DNA of 64,000 bases from Lepisosteus oculatus (taxonomy: Eukaryota > Chordata > Actinopteri > Semionotiformes > Lepisosteidae): assembly GCF_040954835.1 (NCBI RefSeq), contig NC_090716.1, positions 11,221,275-11,285,274 on the forward strand, in the 5' to 3' direction. Below, in pieces: positions 13,001 through 26,684 of the stretch (the stretch's first letter is position 1; every line of letters starts with the position of its first letter). A program made the translations under genes and the position numbers. A model generated the notes under the pieces. The model saw nothing but the letters and a program-made list of their open reading frames with translations. It did no database searches and had not been told where the DNA came from.

Positions 13001-16000
13001 CAATTTGAGCAAAATATTTACAATATGTTAGATTTTAAATATTTCAATTGAAATTATCTTCTAAATTTGCTTAATGCACGCATTTGGTAAGGTGGGCCAG
13101 ATGTATTTTGTTTCAAATGGGGAAAAAAGTTTGTCAAACTTAACTGAGCATATAAACCTAGGCTCGATGTCAGTCTGCTTATTTATAAAGTAGAATGAGA
13201 AGACTGTTTCTAATTTATTTGGACTTAAAAAGGCAAAACAAAAATGACTGAAAAAGGTGAAAAATAATTCTACATCTACACACTTTATTTCAAGCAGATG
13301 CATTTAATAAAAATGTTGCATGTTTTTGTTACCATCTCGAAGGACGTTAAAGACAAGCCGTTTCAGATTCCTGGGCGCAGTTTGTCGGGAGTTTTATCTT
13401 GCAAACGACATTTTATACCATTTGTCTTCCACGTGTGGAAGAGAGTTTAAAAAAAGAAAGTCTGAGCCCCGTAACATCTGGTTCTGAAACAACATCTTTC
13501 ATGTGTTACATCGCTGGGATCACTAGTATATTAAGAGTGCCTTGAAATAAAATCGAAAAGCTCTTTTTTTAACAATAAAGATGGTGGTGGTGGGGATACT
13601 TATTAATAACGATAAAATAAAGACCCATCTCACCGGCACATAGCTATTTTAATAACCTAACAAACAATACACTGCCATATAGAATTATTGCAAGCTTTTT
13701 TTTAATTAAAATAAACCAATTTATGGAAGAATGACTAAAACACGCAGAGTACTGCAATTATTTATAACAAGACCATGAAATACGTGACAGGATCAAGGCA
13801 CAGTAGAGTCAGTCTTATACCACGCCGATGTATGCAAATACAAATTTCATTTCTTCAGACAATATCATGGACAGTAACGAAAGTAAGCCTGATAGCCGTT
13901 TTACTGCATAACATGTACTGTAACTGTGCAGTTTTACACTTAGAAAAAGCCTCTAGGCCTATACGGCAGTTTATGTCTTCATAATTATCATCAGTAACAA
14001 AAATGCCATTCCTCTACGTCTGGGTAAAAGGAAACAGAAACTTTAAGTGAGCGTGTGTTGTTGGGCAAATCCTCAAAAACCGAGAACAGATAACAGGTGA
14101 CGACATTTAAGTCCCCAGATCAGGATAAAACTCCAAGTAATAAAAGGCTCGATTACAATACATTCTAAAAAATAATTCATTTTTGTTGCACTGGAAAGTA
14201 TGTAAAACGCAAACGGAGACAATATTTCTGAATCCGCGGACAATAAACATAAGGTGGATAATAACCGTTAGCGGAGCAAAACAAGTTACAGAAAATAAAG
14301 ACAAGCGGTAAAAGGAAGGGGACAGCTATTTGAGGCACGAAAGACTTACAAGATAAGCGGTTTGGAACAACTTAAAATGCATCACCGCAAATCGCTTGAA
14401 TGAAACAGTGTAGGATTTCATTAAACTTTAATTAAAGCATAAAGCAATAAACCAATCAGTCTTTCCTCCTCTCTCTTCATAATTTATTGAAAAGGGTGAT
14501 GTAACACACCCTTAACTTTTTGAACACTTTTAAAGGCGGGCTGTTATACAGATGTTATTAAATAGATTTCGGTTTTGTTCAAGAAATGTGCGACCTTTTG
14601 ACGAAATTGCAGTTCAACCGTAGCGCCGTTACCGCGCTTCCTTTAAAGCAGGCAAAAGCAGCCCGAGGTTTAATGAGCAGGAAATGCAGAGACAACGCTT
14701 CTGTTCTGAGGCAGAAGAGCAACAGAAACGAAATCATGCTCTTTTTATGATTTATTGCAAGATGCCGTCGTAGATGAAGACTCGTATAACTGCATAAAAC
14801 GAATCTAAAACTTTAAGCATATGCCATAAACATGCTAGTATAACAGATGTCAAACTTTTGAAAATTTCCATTCCGCTCATTACCACTCCGAGAAATGACT
14901 TTTAAAGCAGAAGGCGCCACAAGACTCTGAAATGGTTTTGGTGTTGGCCATATCATAACAGATGATCTGAAGGAACTGTATGGCAACTTGATTTTAACCA
15001 GTAGCATCAAAAATGGATACAACGTTATGGTCGCACGTTAGAATTCACAATATTAAAGTTTTTTTTATTATATACGGATATTAAAAGGTGTTAAACGAAT
15101 ACTTACGGTACACAGCAAACATGCATATTATATATTACTCTATGCATATACCGAAATTAATTTAGACCAAATGCAAAACACATAATTAAAAGGATCACGT
15201 CTCAAGCATGAATGACAGAAGTCGCTTGGTGTGCTACAGATTTGTTGTACAGGTCCCAGGACTCTGTTCAGATCACAGAAATCCCGAGTTCTGCGACTCT
15301 CTCCTTATAGATTTGCCCGAGCACTGTATTAAGTAATGAAGTCCCTGGTAGGCGGTAACTTTAGCTCAACAACTTCACTTTTGCGTTCACCGCAGGTAGA
15401 TTAGATCTTATTATGACTACTAGACATTTCAGCTGGGCTGTTTGAGACGTCTAAATTAGTCTAATGAGCCCGCTTGTCCTCCAGGTATCCGAGAGCAAAG
15501 TGCAACTTAATTACATCTGTGTTTACGTTCATAAATACAAAGCTAAGATAAAAAAAAAACTACAACTCGCCGCAGACGTAAAATAAAGTCTGTATTAATA
15601 ACCTACAAAATTATTTAATGAAACCTAATTGTGGAGAAACTCGGGGAAAATTAAGTGCACGTGGTAGACTCTTGGAAGCTGGTAAGTTACGGTTATACTT
15701 TTAGTAGGTGGATGTGGAAATAATTCAGACCATGGTAGCGTATTGTACACCTTAAGATCCTACATGGAGATTTCCCGTTACTTTTAAGTAAAGTAAAGCG
15801 TGATGCCCACCCATTGGTGAATATTTTTAGTTAGAAGTACCCTGATTAAACTTAACAAAAGTTCAGACATACTGTACAGTGAGTGCAAAGAACAATGCAT
15901 TTAATAAATAAGACGTTACAGTACATAACGAAAAGTAGAGCTAACGGAATACATTAACCAGGGGGTATTAGATTTTTCTCGAACTATCCTAGCTTTGAAT

Positions 16001-16850
16001 TGCGTTAAACAACTAATTTAATTATTAATTTATCCACGTTGAATGCACCTTACTTACTTTATTTCTTCAGGGTCCTTCTGCGTCCTACATTGAATCCAAA
16101 CACGTCTCCCTCCGTCTGCTACTATGAAATTCAACAATTCTAAAATGTTTCACAATTTATCAGTTAGGCTGCGAAAACATTCTCGACTAATCATTCCACA
16201 GAAATCACGCACACTTATTTTTAATCTACGGTAGTAACAGATAATTCTCTAATTGTCCCGTCATTAAGTTCATCCTTCGTGAAGGTAAAACAGACTGATC
16301 ACAGGCATGAAAATTCAAAGATTAAGCTGCTAGAACTACTTTTCTATAAAATCAAATTAATATTTGAAAACATTTTTCGCATTAAAATTCGGAACGCTTT
16401 GCAAAAAACGATTGCAATGGAACTGCAGTGAAGGTGATAACTATCCCGTAAAAGTCCACTGAACTCCGTTTCAAAAACATACAGGGAAATGTACGAGTTA
16501 GTTAATGGGATTTATTCGGTTAGGAAAAGCTGTAAGGGCATTTTATATTAATTACACACTGCAGGTGTGTGCGACGTACGACCATCTGAACATTTTAAGG
16601 TGTGCGTTGATCTTCGTTTTATTTAGATCGGCAAAAGTACTCCTGCAATGCTTAACGAATTGCTCTGTAAGTGGATATTAGTAATGACGATATCGCGATT
16701 TGTGCTCATGTGTTAGATTGTTAGGGGATCACGAACAGTAAGAGGCCTTAGGAATTATGAGGTGATAAAGATTCTTAACCAAGACTGTTGAATCATGTTT
16801 ATTTCTTTATATATTACATACAAATTCAACGCTCAGTTCATTTACTGTAG
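10028..16850 (+). other. ALX4: ALX4 intron 1, 5' part (CpG-preserving)
   Basis: Starts with donor GTGAGT. AT-rich and free of recognisable repeats other than simple runs, such as the TAA-type run at about 11300-11325. CpG stays near compositional expectation up to about 16.83 kb. A P3-type palindrome TAATTTAATTA lies at 16014-16024. Open frames here are short and have no recognisable family. It is a plausible seat of intronic enhancers, but none can be delimited from this sequence alone. Confidence 0.6.
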
Positions 16851-19800
16851 TATTACTGTACAGTAATCTTAATACAATATGCTGCTAGTGCTAGCATACA
16901 GGCCATAGATTTGTTTCTAGAGTGTAAGTTAAGGAATTTATTGGTAATAAACAATGAAAAACATACAAACACTGGAGCAAACTTCTATAAAAACATTTTG
17001 GGCAAGGAGTTTGGTTTAAATAGTTTACTGGCCTTGCAGTTTGGTACAGTTCATAAGTTACTGGCATTGTTTACACAGTGGATATGTTTTGATACAGAGT
17101 AACTGGCTGAAAAATAAATAGTTAATTTGAAGGCTTTGTTTAAATAACTTGGTTTTTGCGAGAGGTTTTCTATATAACAGACAAGCCACCAGCAGCTACA
17201 GCAAGAGAAACTCCCAAGACTTGGAAAATCTATTAGTAATTTCATAGGACAACCTTGTACCTGAGAACAATAGTTCTTCCTATGTTATGCTGTTTTTACC
17301 TGTTATCCAAATCCAGCTCCTGTTATCCAGGAGTATTTCAATATATTAGTTGGAAACAAAAGTTTCAGATAAAATGTTTTTGGCGATCCCCAGTGAAGCA
17401 CACCACTGTGCATCTAATTCAGGCTTCATGTTGTTCAGTAGCATTCATCCACCCAAGAACAGGGGTATCCCCAACACAGAAGACTCAAGTTTGAAACATC
17501 CCTATTCTCCATTGTGATGGAATCAGAAGAAGTAGTTTCCGTCTGAGTGGAAGGGTTTTCATGCTCAAGGAGTGCACCTTAAAGGGGACCTAAAGCAGAA
17601 GGGAGGACGAAAATGGTGACGAAGCACAGGGAGTGGGGTTCAAGCTGAGAGAGCTCTGGAGATCCATGTGACAGACCTGGGTCTTCCCATCTCAACCTCT
17701 CTTTCCTACAGAGCTGAGTTAGAAGGTGCTGTTGCTAAAACAATTCCTGTGCAAAAAGGTTTCCGAGAAAGTTACCGTGGCTGCGAAACAGTGTATGAGA
17801 GGCTGTTATTTTACATCTCAAATATTCATAGCAAAGCTGTACCCCAAACCTCAAGAGAATGTTTGATCTTGCAAAACATAACATAAAGGATAAAGGAAGA
17901 TTGATGAAAGATACTGTTATTTTTCTTCTTTCAGCAGAGGGTTGATAAGCTCTGCGACTGTCTGTACAGACCAATATTTCATCAGTCCAAAATGGCGGTA
18001 GAGGTGTTTGCCAAATGGTTATGTTCTTCAATTGTTGCTGGAGTTGGGCAATTCGTGTCATTTCTCTGTCTCCAGTACATGGAAGCAGCATTTCTGTGAT
18101 GAGTATAGTGAATTAGAATGCAAAGCTATGTTCTATTATTAAAGCACTAAGCAATTGCAGCCTTTATTTTTCCAATAAAAACATCAATGAAGCTCAGAAA
18201 TAATGATCTGTCCTTTCAAATTCATGAGCTGGTCTTAAAGAGGCAAATTTGCATGACACTTAAAAAGAGGGTAATATGTAATGAGGAATGTTGACAGAGG
18301 CCTGCTTTTCTAGGGCCACTACAACTTAATGGCTTTTACAAGAATCGTGTTAGATATCTGCCGTGCACAGCGGTGCAAAAAATGATCCTTAAATTTGAAA
18401 AGACAGGCTTTAAAAATAACCTTTCTACAGCAGGATCCATAAATGAAACTTAAGTTTAATTGAACTGGAAAGGTTAGCTCACAGTTTGAACAGCAATCTA
18501 AAGGAATTCAGCTCAAATTGGAAACATTTTCCCATTTATTCAAAACCTATAAAATACATTGATTGCTAGCACTTTGTTTAGTACATTCTGAAAACATAAC
18601 ACATTTGATGGCAAAACACTGGATTTATATAATATACAGTACATAAATCATAAAACCATGATTTGCTGTGGATTTGTGTCAAGGACATAAACGTACAGCT
18701 AAAAACTGTATATAAACACTGAATATTAAACCTGTTATTATATTCATTTTATTCATTATAAGAATCACAAAATGAAGTTTAACATAACAAAATAAAGGGA
18801 AAATCTAAATGCATGGTATTCATTAAAACTACATCAATCTTAATGTTGTCTTAGTTTAGATATGTGTGAAATGTATCTTGATCAATCAATTCTGTCAAGA
18901 CTAACACTGCTTCCTGATATTTTCATTATATTATAATTGTAGTTTGAGCAAAAGATTGCAGTACCAAAATGGAATATATTATGTTGGCATTTTGTATTTC
19001 CTAGTGGTGCTCACATTATTCCCAATTCTTGTCTCAAGTTCTCGGTTGGAAATTCCATGAGGACAATCTGAGCTTTTATTCCAATCAACGCTTGTACTGA
19101 AATTCCTGGAGTCACACGTTTTTTCTGTATTTTCTCTGTATGAGTTCTGGGAAATGCTGACTAGAGTTTGTGCATGTTTACTTCTCGTCTTATTCAGTGA
19201 ATATTCCAGAGACCAGTGTTTTACATTTCTGACTCCTTTGAAAAATTAAAAAAGAACAACAAAACACTGCATTTTATCAATAAAAGTAAAGCAATCAGGC
19301 AATGTATATTCTTTTCTCTAGTTTTCTGCAAAAGGCCTCTAAATTTTTTAAAGCAAAACATGCATTGTTTTAAACTTGATTAAAAGTGTTTTAAACTTCG
19401 TGTTTAAGGTGGACAGTGGCAGTGCTATTGAGCTTTTTCCTTCAACTTAAGTTCAATATCTTAGATGACTCACATCCAGATGTACAGTACATGAAAAAAA
19501 ACAGAAATAGTCAACTGATCAACCAGCACAAGCATTATTTATCATTAAAAACATTTTCTCACATTATTTTATTATTTTACATCTGTATATCTTTTATTAC
19601 ATGAGCTAATAAACAGCAGAACCATATTTTTTTAGAGATGTTAAGGAACGAAAGCAATTCTGCAAGCCGGTGTATTTTGGTATATTTCAAACAAAATGTA
19701 TCCAGCAGTTTTTTTTTGACAGATCACACCACATTATTTCTCAATTGCTCAATGCATTTCTCTAGTTTTTAACCATAATCCTAATCCAAGTTGATTTAAT

Positions 19801-20348
19801 TGGTTTTTAGAATATCTGCTCTTTGCTTCATTTTCAGAGATGTGTCAGTTCCCGTTGCTTCCAAACCACATCTAAAGATAGAAGTGAGAGAACTGTCTCT
19901 GGCCAGTATTTACACACAAACCCGGACTCGTCTAGCTACAAATACTGTACGATTCAATCAGTTTGCCGGCCCATTGTTTCATTCTCACTTCGCAAGATAG
20001 ATTTTAAACTTAACATCTGATTTTGAAGCGCTTTTCTTGCACGAGGTATATTTGACCATAGCATTGCTTTCGTAAAGACTTGCTGCTTAGTCTTCTGTTA
20101 AGGTACAGTAGGTCTTTGCTTGCATTACAGCACATAATAATATTTTGACCAGTTCTGGTGGCTGGGGAAGGTATTTTAATATCTACTTCAAGTAATTTAT
20201 TTTAGGTTTCTAAGCCCTGTTTCTGTGGCCAGGATTTATTGAAGCGTGTAACAATAGCTTTAAAGGTGTAGCAAATTGGTCAGGAAAATAACAGCTGTTC
20301 AGGGCAAAAGAAGGGACTACGACAAAAGAAAAAATTGCTTTCACTCAG

Positions 20349-20460
20349 CACAATATTAGGAACATCCTATATTAGGAAAGCAGTTGGAATCTGTCAAGAC
20401 AATCATGCAGTGCCTGCCATTGAGAGTCCATTCGATTGAATGGTAGTTCTTAATATTGTG
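20349..20460. repeat. Small MITE-like element with 15-bp inverted ends
   Basis: CACAATATTAGGAAC at 20349-20363 and GTTCTTAATATTGTG at 20446-20460 are inverted copies matching at 14 of 15 bases, enclosing 82 bases. The right end continues into GGCCACTTGGTG, a string I associate with dispersed fish repeats, though I could not check this. Target-site duplications are not obvious. It could be a non-autonomous DNA transposon or a chance inverted pair. Confidence 0.4.
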
Positions 20461-21274
20461 GCCACTTGGTGTGGATAGGTCAATACGGAGGATAGGAAAT
20501 CGCTTGGAATTTCACCCCTACTGTGTTATACCACACTTTATTCTGGTGGGGAGGAGCAAAAAGCGAAGACAGTTGTAAGTTAAAGTGACATCAGAGATCA
20601 TCTAGGGAATGTAATTTGTGAAACCACCGAATGATTCTCTGCTTATATATTTAACACACCAAAAACTAAGCAAGACTTTCAGCTGCACTGCTGTGAACAG
20701 GCTACTAGATCCTACCTAGCCATAGTGATGAATGACATTAAATTTCCCAGACTGATATACTGTTAAATAAACCACTGGAATGCAGAAACACTGCAGGGGA
20801 TCTACTCTATTAATTTAAGTCAGATGTGCATTAAATATTCCCCTAGTTATTTTTCATGCTTTAAAAGACAAACCTTAACCTCAGGGAGCCTCAGAATGAC
20901 AAAAGGTGACTGGTTTGTGTAACCTCATTATACAAAGTCCTTATACAAATAAACCGAAAGTCAGCAATACTGTATTTGGTTTGGGTTGAGTTTTGAATAA
21001 TTGAACAGATCCGTATGAGTTTTCTGAACAACTCTATAGAAATAATTGTATAGAACAAAAACTAAGAATGTTTTTGCATGTGCAAATGTTTACATAAATT
21101 CATTGGTATGTATGATGCGTAGTGCACATATGCACCATAATTATATAAACGCCTCATATATATTTTTTCAGCAGGAAGGCAGGAGCCATAAACAATGCCA
21201 AATATATATTAAACATTCAGAAAAACAAATCCTTTGACAGGAATTCTCCTTAAATTATCAGCTTTGTTCTGCAT

Positions 21275-21352
21275 TTATGTATTCATTCACTTATTTATTC
21301 TATATCTAAGAATATATTCATCTATATTGTATATCTAAGAATGAATACATAA
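21275..21352. repeat. Perfect 14-bp inverted repeat flanking a short duplication
   Basis: TTATGTATTCATTC at 21275-21288 and GAATGAATACATAA at 21339-21352 are exact reverse complements around a 50-base spacer. Inside and overlapping the right arm, TATATCTAAGAAT occurs twice. It may be a foldback or MITE remnant, or an AT-rich chance structure. Confidence 0.4.
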
Positions 21353-24300
21353 GATACACCTTCTGCAAGCCTTAATCTAACTTGCACAGAATGCAAATTG
21401 AGAAGACATGCCGTACAATGTTCTATTTAGGAATCCTGTGTCCCTGTGTTTAATTTTATCTCCCTGAATGCAAAAAACATTTTTAATATGAAGCTAATTA
21501 TAAAGGCTTGTATAAAACAAAGCTACCAAATTAACAGCCCACAAGAAGAGTGTTGTTAGGTTCTTGTGCCTCACATCTGGGTTGCAGAGATGAAACCTGG
21601 CTCAAGCCACATGTGATGTAAGTCACTCCCTGTCTTCCCTTGAGGACAAGGGGTCATCCTTCTAACATCCAGTGTTGTTTGCCGCCTGTGCTGAGAAACT
21701 GGCCGGCTTACACGGTACACCACAGCCTGCAGACACAGTTCACTCCTTGGCCCAGATGCAGGAGGTAGCTAAATGTTCGTGAGTCTGACTATGAACATAT
21801 CTGTGTGACAAGCCAGGGATTTATACTTCATTGTAGTATAACTGTCTCTGACAATTTTGGATGTAAATAATCCACAGTAGAGGTTGGTTAGTACAGTATA
21901 CTTGTCTACTAAAAGTGTATTAACAATATATTCCAATTATAAAATATTTATACATGGCATTTGCAACCCCTAATCTGAAGTGTTACCTTGGTTTCTCTGT
22001 AAATGTATGAAACTAAAAATGTAAAAAGTATTTTTGGCCAGTTTTTGGAACAGAATCTTAAAATACTTTTTGGATATTATACTCTCTTATTATATCCTCT
22101 TATCAAAACAGCGCATTGTAAGTATGTGTTAAAAGATCCAGAAAGATGATGTCACAGTATATGTATGCACTGATGTCTAACATACTGTATAAATACGGCA
22201 GAGTGTGCATGATCACGTGCATCAGACATCTGACCCTGTGTGTGCTGCGGAGTGTGACTGCGTGCGCCTATACTGTACATGCATAATCGTGAACATGCCG
22301 AGCACTACTGCTTCACTGGGTGTGCTGCAAATGTCACACTGAAACAGGCCAGCCGAAGCCATTAGGAGAAAATAATGTTCCAAAACTCAAATCCCAACAT
22401 CAATCATTTTTTTCTGTTTTTTTAACAAGGTCTTAGATAATTCTCAAGTTGCCTGAGATCATTTTTTATTAGCTTTTTTCTCATGATTCCTGCCAATTTC
22501 CCCAAAGGACTGGTTAGAGAACGAGCCTTGGTTCTGCCCTTTGTTTTCGAAGGACTTGAAAAAATTGCAAAAATCACGGAAAGTACTTGATAAATATTTT
22601 GACTTTGGTCTACATCTATGCAAACACCTACTGCATTATTTGAGATTCTATTAGACATTTCCTGTGCTTCTGAACAACTCAAGCACGCGGGGCCTTCTTT
22701 ATTTTTGCCACAGTGGCATAAACTCCAGATTTCTGCTTTGCCACATTAACATCTCCAGATTAGACAACATTTTAAAATCTGACCTATCTGTTACAAGCTT
22801 TGTGTAGCAGAACAGCAGTTCTGAAAAAAACTGTGCAAGCTGCAGGCTGGTGAATACGTCTTGTGCAGCTTTGAACGACACATTGTGCTGGTACCCCGAT
22901 CAAAAACAAGCTGAAAAGTAAATAGAAGGATCTCATTACAGCTCCCACAGACCAAGTGGTGATGTTGAAGACTGCCTTGAGAACGGGTCAGAATAATAAC
23001 CCAAACTTAATCAAGAGCAGCTTTGGTAAAGATGAAGCCGGCAAGGCTGGTGAAAAGCTAAAGAAGAAACGAAAGGCTCTGGGGAAGCATTTTGAGGCAG
23101 CGTTGAAGAGGAAATGCATGTAGGATGTTTTATACAATACGCCACATTTTGGTTGTTCAGATTGCGCTTGTGTATAACGTTTACAAGTTGCAGAGGAGGT
23201 TTGAGAAGGAAGGTCAAGCTTCAGTAAAGCTGTCAAAGACAGAAGCAACATAAGCAAATGAGCTTTGATGGTAAGAACATTAACACCGGCTTGCAAATAC
23301 AAAAGAACTGTGTCAAGGAGGGCGGTTTTTGTAATTTTGTGTCAGAACAATGCTGAACTTTTGTATCAGTGCAAAGAGGCAGTTCAGTTCAGAAGGCCAT
23401 GCAGTACTCTCCTATTTCTAATCATGTGCTTTAAGAGAAATTCAGTTTTAGACATTTATCCTGTCTTTTGTATAAACATCAATTCTATTTTTAGGGTTGT
23501 GAAGTAAAATAAACCTACCTAGTTCCCACAGTGAAATTCCAAAACATTTGAACTAGGACAGAAGGGGACGAATCCAGAGTTAATATACAGCTTCATGAGA
23601 AACACAAGCAAAAAGAGAACCAAGGCAAATCAAAACATCAAACGAGCAGGTAACGAAATGCCAGGAGTATTACAACCAAAAATGGCAAGAGATAGAAACA
23701 AGCATATTAGCACACAATTGCGATGGAGCTGGACTCATTGAGACTGAGACAGACTGAGAGAGCTGTGGTGAAGAATACATTAGGGTAAATATATTGCGTC
23801 AGAGAAACTAGTGTAATACTATGCATTTAAACCAACATCCAGGCCCATAAACCTAAAAGGGTTAACGGCTCGAGACTCTCATATATAGGTCAGACTTATA
23901 ACAAAACAGCCAAAAGGACTGGTATTACTACCACTCTACATGTCACAAAATTCTTCATATTAATTAAAATCAAAACAGGAACTGTGGTAACTTTTATTAA
24001 GCACACTTTGATGAACGTCAACACTCTTTACTGTAATTTAACGAACAGCTCTTAAACGGCAGTGCAGTCTTTATGCTTACACTCACTTCACTCGCAAGAA
24101 AAAGGTGGACAACCAACAGATCTGGTACAAATGACCTTTGACATTTAGGGTACGACAACCTACGGTACAGTAACTACAACAGGAGCATTTGTGTAAATGA
24201 AGAAGTGCTTATCGCAGGGCATTTTAATTTTAATCATCGTTTCAAACTGAAGGAGGACACAGCTGAAGACACCTTTCTTACTCGGCTTCTGCCTTTAAGA

Positions 24301-26194
24301 GGGAGTGACTGCACTGATCTTGTCTTTTGGTGTAAAAGAGAGAGGCTTACAAAATCAAATGTGTACGGATCATTACTGAAATGTGATATGGTATAGGATA
24401 TAACTGCACTCTGTAGCTCTTGTAGGCCTGAGAAGTGCCTGCTTGCCTTGCTGCTCGGTTAGGAAGGGCGGCCTGATCTTTGCAGCGTCTGGGTGGCATG
24501 ATACATCTTACGGTTCAGATGAGTGAGTAGGCTGTGCTCAGAAGGATACTCAGAATCAGGATATTTTGGTTACCCACTCCTGGTCTTTGATTTGTAATGA
24601 ATTTATCCCAGTTGTGCTTTGAAAAATCCTCAGTCCTCATGGTTGAATCTTAGCTTGAAACTCCCTACCTGGCCAAGGAATCTCAGAGTGACTGGTGTTG
24701 TTATTCTGGAATCATGAGAACCACTACTAATTCGTACAGACCGGCCACTCAACTAATTGTGTCTCAGTCAAGTAATTGTGTGCTCCTAAATTAAATTAGG
24801 TTTGCCACAGCAAAGACTCTAAATACTCATGCAATTATGACTTTTCCAGTTCTGTTTCATATTATCTGTTTTAATTATTTATTTTTGTCTTTCGCTTTAA
24901 ATGTGTGGAGCAGGTTATGTATAAAAGAAACATTAGTTGTCATAAGTGTCATGACTTCAGGCTTTAAAGCAAAACTGTGCAAGATTCTGAATACTTTTGT
25001 GAGGCATTGTTTGTGAATATTATATGTAACAAGCTGCCCAGCCATGTTGTTGAAGCCTATATTGCGGCTTTTTTCAAGAAACCATAGGACACAGGTGGAA
25101 ACGATGGGGAACTGATTTTAAAACTGAGAAACATGGGCAAATGGGAGCCTGGAACATGCTAGCCAGCCATAGTTGTCAAAGCAGATAATGAAATTATAGG
25201 AAGTGCGTCATTGATGTCCTCAGATCAATTAGGTACCAGATGACTTAGGAAAGAGAGGAGGCTTCAGCCCTTCTGTGGTTTGATATAAACCTTATGTCTG
25301 CACAGCACAGTATTGTCCTTTGAGCTGGTATCACAGGGGTCAATTTAAGAAGGCAGCATGTCTATTATGCTTGTACCATTGACCTGGCCTCCAGCAGACA
25401 TAGAAGCAACACCTACTGACACAATTAGAAGACAAGAAAAACCATGCTTTTAAACTGCTTTTGGCAGCAAGTGGCAAAATTAAAATCCAATTAAATAAAG
25501 GTGTAGCAAATTCTCTGTAAGTCAAGCATTTCAACTTGAAAGCATTTGGGCTACATGAACATTTCAAAGCGGCTTCTCTGAGACAGGGCAGTGGGAGGGC
25601 AGTCAGTCCACTTAACTGGGCTGTTTGCAGAAATGCTGGAGGTGATGAAGATCCTGGTTGATCACTGTGAGAGAACGCAGTCCAGAGGCTTTAGACATTC
25701 GGGTTGTGCTTTGGGAAGGTTCAGGATTGCCACTCCTTTTGTTTTAGCCTTTTTGGAGTTTTGTTATAAAGCCAATATTTATGTTGATTCAAGTGGTAGA
25801 GAAAGAATCTCCCATGTTCAACAGAGCATCAACTTAAATGCCTTCAACTTAAATGGACTGGGGACCATTTCTCCCAGATTGCTTGCATTTTACAGACAAT
25901 GTTATCAAAGTTAATGTAACTAGATAAGAGCAAAACTGTGAGATGTTTCACATGCTGTCATTAACCAAACTGCGCTAAAATAACACTACAGGAATCAACA
26001 TGACAAGGTAGTGTTAAGGTACCTTAGAAGATTCTACAACAAAAAAGGATGTCAGGACTAGTTTCTTACAGCACAATTGACCATTGTTCCATATATATTT
26101 TAAATGTCACTGTTGTTCATTTTTATTCAAGATGTTTAGTCCATCATTGCTTTCTCACAGAAATTATTCACGCAATCTACCAATATGAACTAGT

Positions 26195-26515
26195 GCTGTA
26201 TATATCCATCCATTATCCAGTGCAGGATCACGGGGGAGCCAGAGCAGGGTCACAAGGCAGGATACGCCACGGACGGGACGCCAGTCCATCACAGGGCACA
26301 AACAGATACAAACATGCACACACTCACACCAGGGCTAGTTTTCCCATAAGCCAATTAACCTTTAGTCTTGGGACTATAGGAGGAACCTGGAGCACCCAGA
26401 GCAATCCCACGTGAACACAGGGAGAATGTACAAACCACAAGCAGATAGCACCTCATTAACTGAACCCAATGCCCCATCTCTACAAGGCAGCAGTGCTAAC
26501 CACTGCGCCACTCAT
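26195..26515 (-). repeat. L2-type LINE 3'-end-derived repeat, minus orientation
   Basis: Read on the plus strand it runs: ATCCATCCATTATCCAGTGCAGG, a GGGGGAGCC block, GGGACGCCAGTCCATCACAGGGCAC, CACACACTCACACCAGGGC, then GGAACCTGGAGCACCC and GGGAGAATGTACAAACC. This order is that of a very common fish repeat derived from L2-clade LINE 3' ends. It lies in inverse orientation to the copy at 40.24-40.54 kb. Family naming is from memory. Confidence 0.65.
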
Positions 26516-26684
26516 CCCTCTGATACAGCACAGTATATACTGGATTACATCTAAAAGTATGCAACATAGGAGCATTCGGTACACATGCCAAATAGACTTG
26601 GTTTTTACTCTGTGAACTAAGAATGGAAAGAATCTGCTGATCAAAATACATGCAGTGAGACTGCTGCCAAAGAGCAACATGTAA

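Larger units (their letters stand above)
1801..16850. promoter_or_regulatory. Candidate unmethylated valley around ALX4 exon 1
   Basis: Eye counts of CpG per 600 bases inside the block are about 20 (3241-3840), 18 (5401-6000), 16 (10081-10680), 17 (12001-12600) and 22 (15001-15600). Outside they are about 3 (1201-1800), 3 (17001-17600), 4 (18001-18600) and 8 (28261-28860). The right edge is sharp near 16.83-16.9 kb; the left edge near 1.8 kb is more gradual. The block is not GC-rich, so it is not a classical CpG island; CpG simply has not decayed. I saw no transposon in it. Broad unmethylated, Polycomb-covered valleys are known around developmental transcription-factor genes in vertebrates. 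Assigning this block to that class is inference from base composition. Confidence 0.55.
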
